From Aplidium turbinatum (Eukaryota; Chordata; Ascidiacea; Aplousobranchia; Polyclinidae): a DNA stretch of 64,000 nt. The stretch is from the NCBI GenBank assembly GCA_918807975.1, contig OU964918.1, positions 51,754,477 to 51,818,476 of the forward strand, written 5' to 3'. Below are positions 32,439 through 43,818 of this stretch, in pieces. A program made the translations under genes and the position numbers. Below the pieces are notes generated by a model that was not told the origin of the DNA, searched no databases, and saw only the letters and a list, made by a program, of their open reading frames with translations. Each line of letters begins with the position of its first letter. Within the stretch, counting starts at the first letter, position 1.

Positions 32439-35400
32439 ATGAATGATAATGCTGCTGATGTTGCACACAAGCAAGACAAAGAGGAAGAATTTTTCAAACC
32501 CCTTTGCCCTTCTGTCGTCGAGAGATATTTTACTCGTGGATATGAAGTCAATTTACCAAAAGGTTTCATCACTTGTAAAGATAATCCAATTTCCACTAAC
32601 TTTAATGATGTGTGCATTTTAAGACACTCAAATAAGCTGTGCATTGTAACATTAGCACCATCACATCCTATCATAAAAAAGAAAGATTCTGTCCATGTTA
32701 CCAATATCAACTTCAAAGTAAGTCCTGCTACCGTATGTAAGTAAATTTAGTAGGGTAACTACAAGTTCTTGCCCAGTAACTTTTCAAGTAGACTGGGAAA
32801 TTAATTCCTTCTTGGGGTAAATTCATTTGATTACCGTACATTGATTGGTTTATTTTGTTGCGAGTTTTATTTATTGTTTTGCTTCACATATGCACATATT
32901 TTACACATGCATATAGAATTACATGAGAAAAAAAGTGAGGAAAAATGCATAGCATGACAATACAAATAGCAGACAAATCTTGTCAAAAGAAAATTAAGTT
33001 CCTGTACATTAGGGTGGAGTGAAACATAGGTTAAAAATGAAAGTTGATAGAATCAATCTGTAATAGTTACTAAAAGTTGTGATGTGGTAAATGTATTCAC
33101 ATGCTGAAATATTTTTGATTTTGATCAACGTTTACGTCTGCCGCAAGTCCATTGAAGTTTTCACTGGTATTTTGGAGCTATGACGTCATCACAATTAGCA
33201 GATCGTCACTTTTATCTAACTTCTACCTTCGGTACTTCTATCTAACAATATCAGAGTTGTAAATTACACATAAATCGTTGCAATGCAGTGGAAAATACGT
33301 CTTTTAGAACGCTTGTTGCATGTATATGATCAACTGATAAGAAAAAACACGGATTTTAAGCTATTTTCTTCAAATTTCTGTTCCTTTCACAAGTTCATCA
33401 CCACAGTTTAAGCAAGTATGTGCAATGAAGGTAAAGCAAACTACAGTAGAAAAGTGTTTTTCTTAATATGACAATATTGAGATTTCGGTTGCCTGTTTAC
33501 TTTTGATCCCATATAAATATTGTAAACGCTTTTTAAATCATCAGCTTATACAGTACATGGGCGTTGGCAGAAATATTGCAGGGGGAGGGGGCAAACATCT
33601 TTTAAGCCAAATTTCATCTTGTGAGCTACAACGAGTGCAACGTAGCTAAGTGTATTGATGAAATGTAACGTAAATTTGGACGGCACGAGCGAAAACGTTA
33701 CAATTAAAGATATTTCCAAAGCATACTTAGCGATAGTTTCCGAAAGCGCGAAAAAATAGTCCTGGAAAAATGTTGGTTTACTTCGAAGAAAATTGGATGA
33801 AAAAGATATTATCGCCCAAAGGTAAGAAACATTTTTGAAAGTATCGTTTTCATAAGGAAAGAAACGTTTATAAAACCCAAATCCAGGGGGACAAGTGCCC
33901 CTCTCTGCCGACTCCCATGAGTTTAAATCTCATTAAGCACTCCATTTGCCAAAAACTCTCGTTTTGTATTGAATACAGGCATTTCTAATTTTGACTGCAG
34001 TCTCCTTCGAATGAATCCTTCCCGTTGTTTCTGCCCACACTCCGCAGATGCTGCTTCAATAACGAGGCGCACGGCCCCTTCCATGGCTTGCGTGTGACAC
34101 GGATAGCTAGGAAATTCAAGCTCTGGAGCTGCAGCATCTTGAATGAAGGACATTAACTGACTGTCCGGTATGTCTCGAGTTAGCGGTAGTTCATATCTCT
34201 CTGTATGCTGCCAATCAATCAGTTCAAAGTATTCGTTTGCTTCAAAGATCAAGAGTGGAACTTTAAAGAGACGAATGGAATCTCCATGACCTTGTTTTCT
34301 GGAAAGTATCCTTCTCAGTGCTAATTTTCTGTTGTACAGACGTTCATCTACCAACATCCACAGCAATAGGTTCTCTTGGTGAGCAAAAAAGGCATTTCGG
34401 TTGATACCAGGGACAACTATTGCTTTTAGTTCAGCGCTAAGACAGCGCGACTTTTTAACTACGTGAAACAAAGTGTTTAGCTCCTTTACAGTAAGTAGTA
34501 CAGGAAGGTTGCGTTTTCACTGCAAACCACGTTGGAGCGTATAACTTGGCAATGTAGGCTACTCCACCAAAAGTTTCCTTGCTTCAGTTGTCCCATTAGG
34601 TCATGACGATGTCGCCGCCAATGTGCGGGTTCAACTATGGCAGGAGAGACTGGCAGCCGGACCGACATTGGCCAATATGGAGCTCACACCCATGGAGAGC
34701 CTTCCTCCCGGAAAACGTGAACCGTGGAAGTATTGGCGATGCCTCAACCGCTTAAGAACTGGTATTGGCAGGTGTAAAACCTTTATCTGACCTAAAAGCA
34801 AGGTGCTCTGCACAGGATTTGGCCGAGTTCAACGATAGAGCAAGAGCCTGCGTGATGCTCTGGGCTACGGCCGTGTGATACACGATGAAGAAGACCAACG
34901 CTCTCAGATTTTACAGGGATTGTTTCGTGAAACATAAAGCTTCAAAATGCGATTGGTTGTTGTCAGCCATCTGGAGTGATTCATCTTTCTTGGATTACAA
35001 TAGGCAAGCTTGGCATCACAACGCCCTGACTAATTGCTTTACAGATGCCATACAAGTACAGTAGGCTACTGCTGGTCTGTGCTTAAGCTCACGTCAATTG
35101 AAGGCAGTTGAATATCAACAGCCTCAAACTCTGTGACTGGTAAACTGTCACAGTCTTCAAGTTTTTTACCAATGGAGCCAGAAAAACTTAGTGGACCAGA
35201 TGTAACTCCATCAAGATAATGCATCAAGTGTCTCAGTGGTAATTCATTAAAATGCAACAGACATACAAACCGCTGCAATGGCTTTTTCAGGCCCTTTTTA
35301 AGAATTGCATATTTCCGATTATGTTGCTTAAATGGACTAATTGAATCGTAAGAAATATCCTCTATGACGTCACATGCGATGGTTTTGTTGCGGAAAAAAA

Positions 35401-37373
35401 TCTGAAGCAAATTGTGATATTTAATCAGCACATCCCTTGTAATCTTGAACTTGCTTGCGGCAGACAAAAACTTTATTTTAAAACGCTGAAATTTTCAAAG
35501 CTTAATAGTCAAGCCACACTACAACTTTTAATCGCTATTACAGAGCAAAAATCAAAATTTTCTTTTTTCACTCCACCCTACTGTACATACTGTAAGAAAC
35601 ATGCAAAACGCAAAGAAATGTTGTTTTATCACACAAATTTTCTTTAAAGCGATTAGCCATATGTCATCTTCACTTATCATTGCATCAACAAGTGTGTTAT
35701 ACACATGAATTTACTGTACTTACGAATCTACATGTAAGCAAGCTAAGACTAGCGCATGACGAATAACCATCTTCAATTATAAGTTTGCATTGTTTTTCAT
35801 TTATAGGTGACGGAAAAGTTGGACCGTTCTCAAAATCAAGTTTCGGGTAAACGCAAGCGTGGAGCTCATTGGTTGAATACTGAAAGTGCGTTGTGTATTG
35901 TCACTTGCAGTGATGACACCCAATACACCATTCACAGCGGAATTAGAGGAAACCTTGTAGAAATCAATAAAAGACTGTTGACGGAACCATGTTTATTGCA
36001 GCAAAAGTATGAAACAGAAGGGTGAGTTTTATTTTCAAATTCTTAACAATTTTAGAGCGAATGTTTCATACTTGGAGAGCTACCTTTTCTCGTTAATTTC
36101 TAAATACTTTCTTAGTTTCTCGAGTTTTTTTTTTTTGTGAAAGTAAGAATGGTTTGCACTGTATCTCCCAGAGGTCAAGCTCAAATTACCGTAGTTGTGT
36201 CTCAACATGGACTTTCGTGAGATGATTAAACAGGCAGAGGATGGGCATTATTCTGGCGTTAAAACTTCAAGGCATTACTGCAATCTTAAATCGATTTTAA
36301 AACTCACGGACTTCGTGTGATCATTCAAAAGTCCTGTCCTCTATAGTACTGAGACGATATGGTTTCACTCACATACGTGACAGTAAATGAAGTTTGCATG
36401 CTGCAAAAAATCTGTTCAATGGTCACATGTGAGTGTGACCCTTAGGCCTGCAGTTGGACTGCACTAAAAGCTCCACTTAAAGTTTTCTTTTGACCGATTT
36501 GTTAACAAAGCAAAGTTTGATGATTTTTAGTTCTAGTCTATTTAAGTATTTTAAGAACAGTAGACTACTTCTATTTCATTAGAAATGACGATCTCTATAC
36601 GGCTGCATTGACACTGTCTGCTTTGTAAAGCGCTGAGGAGCAACGCATTCTGCGATGGATACAGCTCTATATAAAAACTAACATTATTATTATTTTCTCC
36701 ACGAAATGCATTCTGGAGTTAGCCATGGCCACCTAAAGATACGGCCTGATTTGTCACATTTAACAGAAATTTCCAGGTTTTTCTAACTTTGGGCGAACGT
36801 TTAAATAAATTTTTCTAAAAATTAGATTTTTACGCTTTCTTTATTTTTTTCCCCAGATGACACAATAGGTTTTAACATTCTCACATGTTGAAAAACAAAG
36901 AAAATTCGATTTCGAAGATTTTAGTCAGACTGCTAATTTTCAATAACAGTCTGATTTTGTGTTTTTCAACTTACTTTTTCTCATTTGCTACTGCTTCCCC
37001 AAGGCAACAAAAAAGTTTTATGTCATTAGGAAACCGCAAAAAGTAAAAACATCTCAAAAAATGTCAGTCAAGCACTAGCAGTAGCTGTAATCAAAATATG
37101 CAAAATGTGACAAATCAGGCCGCATCTACAGGTGGCCATGAGTTAGCCTTATTGTACACAGGTGTGTTTTGAGAAATAACTCATGCCGTGTTGTATACTA
37201 CTGTTTAATAATTAGATTGTGAAGTTTTTTGTCAAATAATTTTCAGATTTGTAGCCATTGTAATGCCAAAAATGGCTGAAGCCAACCTTATACTGGATGG
37301 ATTGCTGGACGAAGCCGCGTACAAATCGTATTTGATACAGTCTAAAAAGAGTGATGTGAAAGACATTTCCTAA
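32439..37373 (+). CDS. ABITRAM: ABITRAM (FAM206A/Simiate) orthologue, three coding exons
   Basis: Exons 32439-32717, 35807-36021 and 37247-37373 join to 206 codons ending in TAA. Donors are gtaagt and gtgagt; acceptors are ttatag and tttcag; intron phases are 0 and 2. The protein aligns along its length with the animal ABITRAM family (human form about 181 residues): PSVVERYFTR near residue 25, VCILRHSNKLCIVTLAPSHP near 58, QVSGKRKRGAHWL near 104, then RGNLVEINKRLL and the C-terminal GFVAIVMPKM. The family has a glycine-cleavage H-protein-like fold; ABITRAM is reported to bind actin and act in nuclear speckles and neurites. The start is the first ATG in frame with a conserved N-terminus. Intron 1 is inflated by a transposon. 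Confidence 0.93.
33556..33919. mobile_element. Miniature element with CATGGGCGT/ACTCCCATG ends
   Basis: Near-inverted ends catgggcgttggcagaaat and complement of catgggagtcggcagagag enclose G-run and C-run subtermini. No clear duplication was seen. It lies at the 3' side of the minus-strand frame. Confidence 0.6.
33923..34471 (-). pseudogene. Unknown transposon protein, C-terminal part
   Basis: This 182-codon open frame contains VVPGINRNAFFAHQENLLLW, LALRRILSRKQ, FELIDWQ and FPSYPCHTQAMEGAVRL, ending shortly after PVFNTKREF. I know this pattern only as an uncharacterised family that recurs in invertebrate genomes; I cannot assign a reaction. The preceding part of the same protein is at 35066-35467, separated by inserted LINE sequence. 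The stop at 33923 looks natural, because the family usually ends close to this block. Confidence 0.65.
34490..34990 (+). mobile_element. LINE C-terminal fragment inserted in the intron-1 transposon
   Basis: Plus-strand translation at about 34604-34780 reads VRVQLWQERLAAGPTLANME and on to YWRCLNRLRTGIGR. This matches the block before the Cys/His tail in the LINEs at 42284 and 56348. It separates the two pieces of the unknown transposon protein. The outer bounds are approximate. Confidence 0.7.
35066..35467 (-). pseudogene. Unknown transposon protein, middle part
   Basis: This 133-codon open frame contains QRFVCLLHFNELPLRHLMHY, LDGVTSGPLSFSGSIGKKL and ends SLSTDQQ. It belongs to the same family as 33923-34471 and comes first in reading order on the minus strand. 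I see no known catalytic triad or zinc cluster. The start is not conserved enough to choose, so an N-terminal part may lie between this and the TIR at 35580. Confidence 0.65.
36022..36724 (+). other. ABITRAM intron 2, left part, no other feature
   Basis: Non-coding intron sequence between exon 2 and the MULE-like element. No recognisable repeat apart from short AT-rich runs. Confidence 0.6.
36725..37139. mobile_element. MULE-like miniature element in ABITRAM intron 2
   Basis: Long inverted ends (ATGGCCACCTAAAGATACGG and, reversed, ATGGCCACCTGTAGATGCGG, continuing to about 35 bp) are flanked by a perfect 9-bp duplication gagttagcc (36716-36724, 37140-37148). Nine bp and long ends fit Mutator-like elements. 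Non-coding. Confidence 0.9.
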
Positions 37374-37484
37374 TTACACAACACGACACTTGAAGTGTAG
37401 GCATGGAGTCACGAACATTTGCTAAGGATGAATCAATTTCGCTTTCTTCACCATCACGGAATGCTTGGTTGCTGTTTTCTTGTC

Positions 37485-37490
37485 AATAAA
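37485..37490 (+). promoter_or_regulatory. Possible polyadenylation signal of ABITRAM
   Basis: AATAAA lies 112 bp after the ABITRAM stop codon, at a normal distance for a short 3' UTR. Confidence 0.55.
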
Positions 37491-38770
37491 ATTAATTCAA
37501 TGTTATTTGAAAATGCCTTTTACAACAGACACCTGTGGGCAGTTGATATACGCAAATGGTTTAAACCACTATTGAGCAAGATATCTGATGTTTTTATTAG
37601 TTTATAAGCAGTGGGGTAATCGGCTTTTTTTTCAAATTCAACTTTAGCCCTAATTTTAGGATACAACAGTAGGCTGTATTCTAACACCCTTAGTGAAAAA
37701 ACATTGAAATTTCCGTTATTTCTATCTAGAAGCGTTGACAAACAGAGGGTACTTCGGGCCCGTAAACTTGAAAAAACACCGCGTGTTCTTTGAATGTAGT
37801 GCGTTTTTTAGACGTTACTTGATTTGAGACCCGAAGATCTCGTTGGTACCGGACCCAAAATATCCTCTCAACGGCCCTGCTTGTACAGTATTTACAAAAA
37901 GTTACTTTGCATTTTCGGTCTACGCCTTCAGTCTGGGAATCTCGGCTCAACCTCTCTTCATCTTGCTATCTATTTTATCTGCGCTGGTTTCAGTTTAGTC
38001 ACGCACATCGACTTGCCTTTGGTTACAATGCTTCTGCTGTAACAACCAATCGAAAACCTCAGACTGGCAAGTGGCAACAGCGGCGTTAGCAACGCAATAG
38101 GCCTATAGGCCTACCGCCCTTTGATTTTTGTACGAAGTAATAATCACGAAATAATTTTGTCGTAGGCTAAAAGCTGATTAAAATTCCACATAACAGAAGA
38201 ACTAAAGCAGTGTGTGTTTAATTTTATTGAAAGTTCAAAATTCATTATACGTCTAGCTTTCATTGAAGCAAATTCAGAAATTACTGTATACCGTCAAAAG
38301 ACAATGTCTCGATTAAATCACTTTCAATGGACAATATTGCTAGCACAGACAGCCTGCTTTCTCCCATAGTCGATCGATCTCAAGTTAGATTTCATCAACT
38401 TAAATTTTTAAAAAAATTTCGTTCAAAGCTTGCGATAAAAACGGCAACAGTGAGGTCACACATGAAGATGGAAGAATCCCGTTGTTCTTTCTTTTTGGTA
38501 ATAGCTATATATTAACTGTTACCCAACCTGTCTTCTTTCTAATTTTTGACTCAAGTTCCAAATGTGTAAGATTGTATATTGTCAAAAAGAGACTGGTTCA
38601 ATTGTGCTGTGGAATAGCCTAGACACTGCACACTCTCATTACGGCAAATGGCAGATAGGTTGCTTCCCTTCCATATGGGAACTTTACCACAGCATCAAGC
38701 TTGTCGAAATTTGTTTGCGACTTTCGCGGAAAAGTAGTGGAGAAGGTTTGGAAATTGCAAGGGAAACTGG
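37491..38770. other. Unassigned stretch after ABITRAM
   Basis: No clear gene. 37800-37855 (gatttgagacccgaagatct) resembles 54325-54365 and may be an end of a repeat. Two TAGGCCTA octamers lie at 38098-38112. Confidence 0.35.
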
Positions 38771-40327
38771 CAGGGTTGGAAATCGTTAATCAAAAAGCAA
38801 TGACTACTGCATTATTCGATAGTGCCCAAAAAAGCAATGACTCCGCTATCGATACTTTAAAAAAGCAATGAATAGCAATCACTAAAAATTGACTGGCCAA
38901 AAAAACAAGCAATCCACAAACTTAAAGAAAATACGAAAACTCGAAAAAAAAAAAAAAACAAGCCCAAACTTGCGGGAAAACCGCAAGGTTGGCAACACTG
39001 TTAACGAATCTCACTGGCATGGTTTTTCTGAACTGTGTTGCTGCAAAATTTTTCTTAATCCATTAAAGTTCGAAAACCGGAAGGGGACTAGGTTGAATAG
39101 TAATCCGAAAACTAAATCTCGTAAATTCATTTTGACGTCGAAGTAAGTGAACGACAAAAAGTGATTCAGCAGTTCTCCTAAATATCCATTAGGCTAGTGA
39201 AAAACGAATAATGATTTCGTTGCTTGCATAAAAAAGCAGTGAATAACGCGCATTCGAAATTTATTTTTAAAAGGAATGGGTAGTGGGTAGGCTACCGGTA
39301 TAAGCATTCGATATTCAAAAAGCAGCGAATAACGCCATCGAATAGTGAATAAGGCACCTGCAGCTAATAAGGCCCGCTAATTTTCAAACCTCAATATTTT
39401 TCTAAATACTGCATAATTTTGAACGAAACTTGGAATGAGGATACTTTGGGTCTATCTAAACAACATATCTGTGAAACAAGTTTCTAAGTTAAAGGGGTTG
39501 TAAAATAAAAAAAAAAATCTCAAGCGGGCCTTATTAGATGCACGTGTTGTGAATAAGGCCCGGTTTGAAATAGCACCAAAAGTGATGGAAAAGGTGTATT
39601 TTCACAATAACAACACCACAAAACAAATTCTAATCGACAACACAGGCACATCACTAATAATTAAATACACAGAGACAACTATTTCCTCCCCCGCCCCATG
39701 CTCCATTTTTTAAAAAGCGACATGGTGTTTTTAGATATGGTATAGGGATACTAAAGTATTTTGATTCTAAAATTATGATATTTCCATTGCAATAACAAAT
39801 TGGATTAATGGTGTAACAAGAATTGTTTAGGTCACTCAAGTCTTTAACCCTCACTTTCTTAACCAGGGGTGCACAACGTTACCCCAGGGGCCCATGGGTC
39901 TCATTACCAAAATTAGCCTAGTCTGATCATCATTATCAGTCTTGCTTTAATTATAAAAAAAAAGTTCAAATTTATTGGTTTTACTGCATCAGCATGCACA
40001 TATCTTTCACATAAAATGCAAAAAAACGGAAGTCAAAGCGGTTTGTTAACTTATCAGAACAGTCTAAAATATGTAAAAATTAATAAAACCACTCAATTTC
40101 AGCCCCCCCCCCCCCCCAAACGTCAACTTTCAGTAACTCAAAAAGTTCTCAACTTTTAGGCTGTGAAACTTTACCAGTTAGTCTCAATTCACCATAGCAC
40201 CAATCAGAGCTTCCAATTTTGTTTAAAAGATTTGTAATAACGGAGATCCAGGGGGTGGGCCTTATTACTGGCTGGGCCTTATTAGCTGCAGGTGCCTTAG
40301 TGACTATAGTCGTTACTTCCAACCCTG
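38771..40327. mobile_element. hAT-like element with nested MULE-like element
   Basis: Ends CAGGGTTGGAA and complement ttccaaccctg; the 8-bp flanks gaaactgg and ggaacttg match at 6 of 8 positions. aaaagcaatga motifs repeat at the left subterminus. The interior is mostly the 39352-40297 insertion. Confidence 0.65.
39352..40297. mobile_element. MULE-like non-autonomous element (946 bp)
   Basis: Ends AGGCACCTGCAGCTAATAAG and its exact complement are flanked by tagtgaata and tagtgacta (8/9 match; 39343-39351, 40298-40306). Further ggccttatta motifs repeat inside. No transposase. Confidence 0.85.
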
Positions 40328-40339
40328 GGAACTTGTGTG

Positions 40340-41087
40340 GTTTAATGAGCGAGATGATCATAAAGGTCAAATTGATTCAAAACTTATTCTGGCTTGCCAG
40401 GCTAGCTTATCTTGTTGACATATTCGGTATGCTTAATGAGTTCAACGCCACTCTACAAGGAATTGATATATTCGAAGCGACCTCAAAAATCATTTCATTC
40501 AAGCAAAAAATTCAAATTTTGAAAGAAGAAATCTGCAGTACGGTAACAGTCTTAAAATTTTGAAGTCGCTACAAACCTTCATGTCTACATGTAGCCTAGC
40601 CTAAATGAGGGAAAAAAAACAAAACAGAACACAAGTTGGAGCAGCGTATCATGAAGATGGCGAGCTCTCATGTGCCCACTCTGTTTGATAGTTTTGAATC
40701 TTATTTTCCAAGCCATCAGGCAGAAGCATTAAAAACAAAGCTGTGGGTTTTGAACCCCTTCGGTGAACAGGAGCCTCCGGGATCTTTGGGTCATACTCTC
40801 AAAACCGATTTCTGCCAGTAGCCTAAGCATTTTTCAATCGCGGAAAACACGCTGCATTTTCGGTAGGAGTTTTGGATAGTTCTTATAAAGACTTCGCCAT
40901 CCAAGCACTAGAAGTTCTTGTTCAAAACCCCACAACTTATTTGGCCAAAAAAGGCTTTACTGCACTAGTTGACATCAAAACGAGTTGCAGCAAGAAGTTG
41001 TGCCTAACTGGTCTGAAATTGCCAGAAATATTCAGCAGCAACCGAGTCATTGATAAACCGGTGGTAGCCTACTTGTTGGACATTTGA
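40340..41087 (+). pseudogene. hAT transposase relic (ZBED5/SCAND3-like)
   Basis: Three open pieces in order resemble the middle and end of domesticated-type hAT transposases. ARLAYLVDIFGMLNEFNATL and the following LQG block lie at about 40390-40470. HVPTLFDSFESYFPSHQAEA follows at about 40672. LEVLVQNPTTYLAKKGFTAL and NIKT-like residues lie at about 40905-40990. Stops and frame changes separate them. The N-terminal finger is absent. Confidence 0.75.
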
Positions 41088-41119
41088 ATAAAAAAATGTT
41101 GTCTCTTCATTTTCTTTTT

Positions 41120-41393
41120 GGGAACGTTCAAATATTACGTAACGCCTTCGAGGGGGAGGGGGGGGGCTTATGCAAAGCGTTACGTTAGCGTCACATCGGG
41201 GGGGAGGGGGTTCAAGCAAAACGTTACGTAACGCTTTCGAGTACGGAATGGTAGTTTTTTATGCTAAATTCGTAGTGAAAAAGCGTTACATGGGGGAGGG
41301 GGGGGATTGAAAAAAGCGTTATGTTGGCGTTACATGGGGGAGGGGGGGTCAAAAATTCGGAAAAAAAGCGTTACGTAATATTTGAACGTTCCC
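41120..41393. mobile_element. 274-bp miniature element with GGGAACGTTCAAATATTACG ends
   Basis: The two ends are inverted copies of gggaacgttcaaatattacg followed by taacgc. Inside, gcgttacgt alternates with long G runs. The flanks both carry ttt, compatible with a 3-bp duplication as in PIF/Harbinger-type elements, but this is weak. Confidence 0.8.
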
Positions 41394-41504
41394 TTTGTGT
41401 AATAATTTTCGGTTGGTTTGTGCGGATGAAAGTTTTGCAAAAAAAAAATGTGCGGATGGTTCTCAAAAAGGTTGAAAAGCACTGATTAAAGCATTTTGCA
41501 TTTT

Positions 41505-41800
41505 GCCCCGATAGCTCAGTGGTTACGCGCCGGGCTCAAGATCACACGGCGCTGGTTCGACTCTCGGGGTGTGCGCTTGAGCAACGCATTTCAGGACTGC
41601 TCTCCATTCAGCGGCACCTAGTGAATGGAATAATTTCTCGGCAACAAGACTTCAACAATCGGAAAACTTCACTCTGCCAATCTCGGTAACCGGCCCTGCG
41701 TCAAGTGCCTCTACAAGTATGCGAACAAGTACCAGGAATAACCTATCAAGGCTTTGTCAGTCCGAGGATAAAGATTCAAAACCAAACCAAACCAAACCAC
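41505..41800 (+). repeat. tRNA-headed SINE, family 1, full length
   Basis: Box A tagctcagtggttacgcgcc and box B tggttcgactctcggg head a body that ends agtccgaggataaagattca, followed by an (aaacc)n tail. This is the best-preserved copy in the window. Confidence 0.9.
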
Positions 41801-42150
41801 TATGCACTACGGCTGTCATACCAAACATGTTGAACAAAGATTTCAAATAAGTAATTAATTTTTGAGAAGAAGTAGTCTTACTACAACAATAAACAAAAGA
41901 GAAACGCGAAAATTCATCAACAACACAGTTAAAAAGAAATTATTTTTAGTAGCCTATTTGACGGCAATAGTCCTTTAAAGCCAATACTCAATCGTTCATC
42001 AATGTGGCTTTCGGAGGATTGTAAAACCTTGGCTTCATTTCGCAACAAACTTTGCAATTTGTGACCGATCTTTTCACATCACCTATCGAGTATGGCAAAT
42101 TCATTGATCTTACAAAACGTGCATTCTCACAACTCCCAGATGACACAAAT
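41801..42150. other. Unassigned stretch
   Basis: No frame or repeat boundary recognised; one TAGCCTA at 41950. Confidence 0.3.
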
Positions 42151-42283
42151 TTTAATGAATTTTTTCCCGTCGACTGAAATCAATTAAGACACCCATTCGT
42201 GCCAGCCGCTCAACTTCTTCGAAGCTGATGAGGACATCTCTGCGGCTGCTTGGGCGGACCATAAATGGAGTTCTGAATGGAAG

Positions 42284-42640
42284 TTGAGCGCCACCAGACT
42301 CTATTCTTTCATCCCCGACACACGCCCCATTGGTCTAACACTACCAAGACAGGCATGGGTGCGCCTCAACCGTCTCCGTACGGGCGTCGGGCTTTTCCGC
42401 TCAACCATGCACCAATGGGGAATGGCCTCTTCCTCCTCCTGTGAATGTGGTGCTGAGGAACAGACCGCAGACCACATCATCAATGACTGCTCCATCTTCA
42501 AGCCACCTAACGGAGTGGAAGGTCTGCGTGTCATGGATGATGAAACCAAAGACTGGCTTCTCTCTAGTATCCTTCCAGTGTAGTCCGGGAACATCGTGAA
42601 TCTGGGGTGGTAAAAGGATAGACCCTCGGCCCCAGAGGCT
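42284..42640 (+). pseudogene. LINE C-terminal Cys/His tail
   Basis: The 99-codon frame holds LPRQAWVRLNRLRTGVGLF, then CECGAEEQTADHIINDC. This is the tail found at the end of many invertebrate LINE polymerases (a CxCG...H...C cluster). The reverse transcriptase core is missing, so it is 5' truncated. Related pieces lie at 25867, 34604 and 56348. Confidence 0.8.
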
Positions 42641-42649
42641 CACACGACG

Positions 42650-43130
42650 ATGACTAACGGTGCTTATCAGCATGGCAAGAATTGTTGATTAACAATAAGC
42701 TAAATATTTTTGAACTGCCAAGAAGCATAATAATTCCACTTTGTACGCGTTTTAATCAACCACTGAGACAGTGTGGCTGGACATCGTATTGGAATAACTT
42801 TAAGCGACCCCCACCTAGAACTACAATCTGATTGGTCGGTCGGTGGAATCGTATGCAAAGCGAAAATATGCTTCCGAAAAGTATTTTTTGCCTTCATGCA
42901 CTTTAACTCCTCAAGAAAAGTATTTTTGTTTATACTTGTACGCTGATACCTTCCGCGGCCGCACATAACAGCGTGGCGGGCCGCCAGTTGGTGACCTCTG
43001 TTTTAGTGTGTTCCCAGTTGTACTGGCATAATACGAACGAGATAAAGCATCAGGTGCCACGTTAAGTTTGCCTTCGCGATACACGATATCATACGAATAG
43101 GCTACTGTGCCAATTTGACTCGCCAACGCA
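42650..43130 (-). mobile_element. Ty3/gypsy pol fragment joined to a hAT end
   Basis: On the minus strand about 43130-43005 shows a short piece typical of the end of Ty3/gypsy RNase H. It is a fossil fragment with no LTR visible. It abuts a hAT-type end (complement of cagaggtcaccaactggcgg) that finishes at 43000. The hAT's other end was not found. Confidence 0.6.
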
Positions 43131-43810
43131 TTATATTATTTTGTTTTTTACTTTTTCTCTTCTTCTGTGCGGTGAAACATAAAAGCAACTGAAGTTTGAT
43201 CAGTAACCTAATCAATGTATAATTATTTGCCTAAAAGGAAATGAGACCACTTTCGAATCGCTTCTAGTTTGGCAGTAGCTTCTTTTTCAATAGCTACTGC
43301 AATATCGCTTCTCGTTCGAATTCAGGGTCTGAAAAAAACACGCCACTGGCGGACTGGCCTTTCCGCCTGATGTAATATTGCGGATAACAATAACTCGTCG
43401 TAGCTCTTTGGTTGAGGTTAGAACTGGCATTTCTAATATTCTATCATCCCTAATTTGTAATACGGTAATGACTTCACTCTATCGCGATCAGGGCTTAAAC
43501 TGTCATTACTTATGTCTTGCCTCAAATCACGTCCGTTAGCAAACTATCAAGCACGACAAGTTTCACTTTATCGTATTCACGTCTTTGAAAGCAAACTTTC
43601 AAGGTAGAAAATCCATCGCTTTGTAAAAACTTTTAATTCACAGCCCTACCAATTTCATTAAACACCGGTTCGATAGGAACTGCATTCTTAATAGCAAAGT
43701 GTTTCTTAAAACCAAGTGGATTCCAGCGCGCGTGACGACAGAGAGAATGCTCCGGCGGTACATATTCTATGAAAGTCGGTTTATTAGCGTAATAAACCAA
43801 CGTAATAACT
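43131..43810. other. Unassigned stretch
   Basis: A minus-strand open run of about 58 codons lies at about 43635-43810 (contains PTFIEYVPPEHSLC), but I do not recognise it. Otherwise nothing is seen. Confidence 0.3.
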
Positions 43811-43818
43811 ATAGTATT

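Larger units (their letters stand above)
33010..35580 (-). mobile_element. Unclassified inverted-repeat transposon in ABITRAM intron 1
   Basis: Ends TAGGGTGGAGTGAAA and its exact complement are flanked by a perfect 8-bp duplication ctgtacat (33002-33009, 35581-35588). The element is 2571 bp. On its minus strand it encodes one disrupted protein of an unfamiliar family (35467 down to 33923). It has been hit by a 364-bp miniature element and by a LINE fragment. Eight-bp duplications are made by hAT and P elements, but I do not recognise hAT motifs in the protein. Confidence 0.85.
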
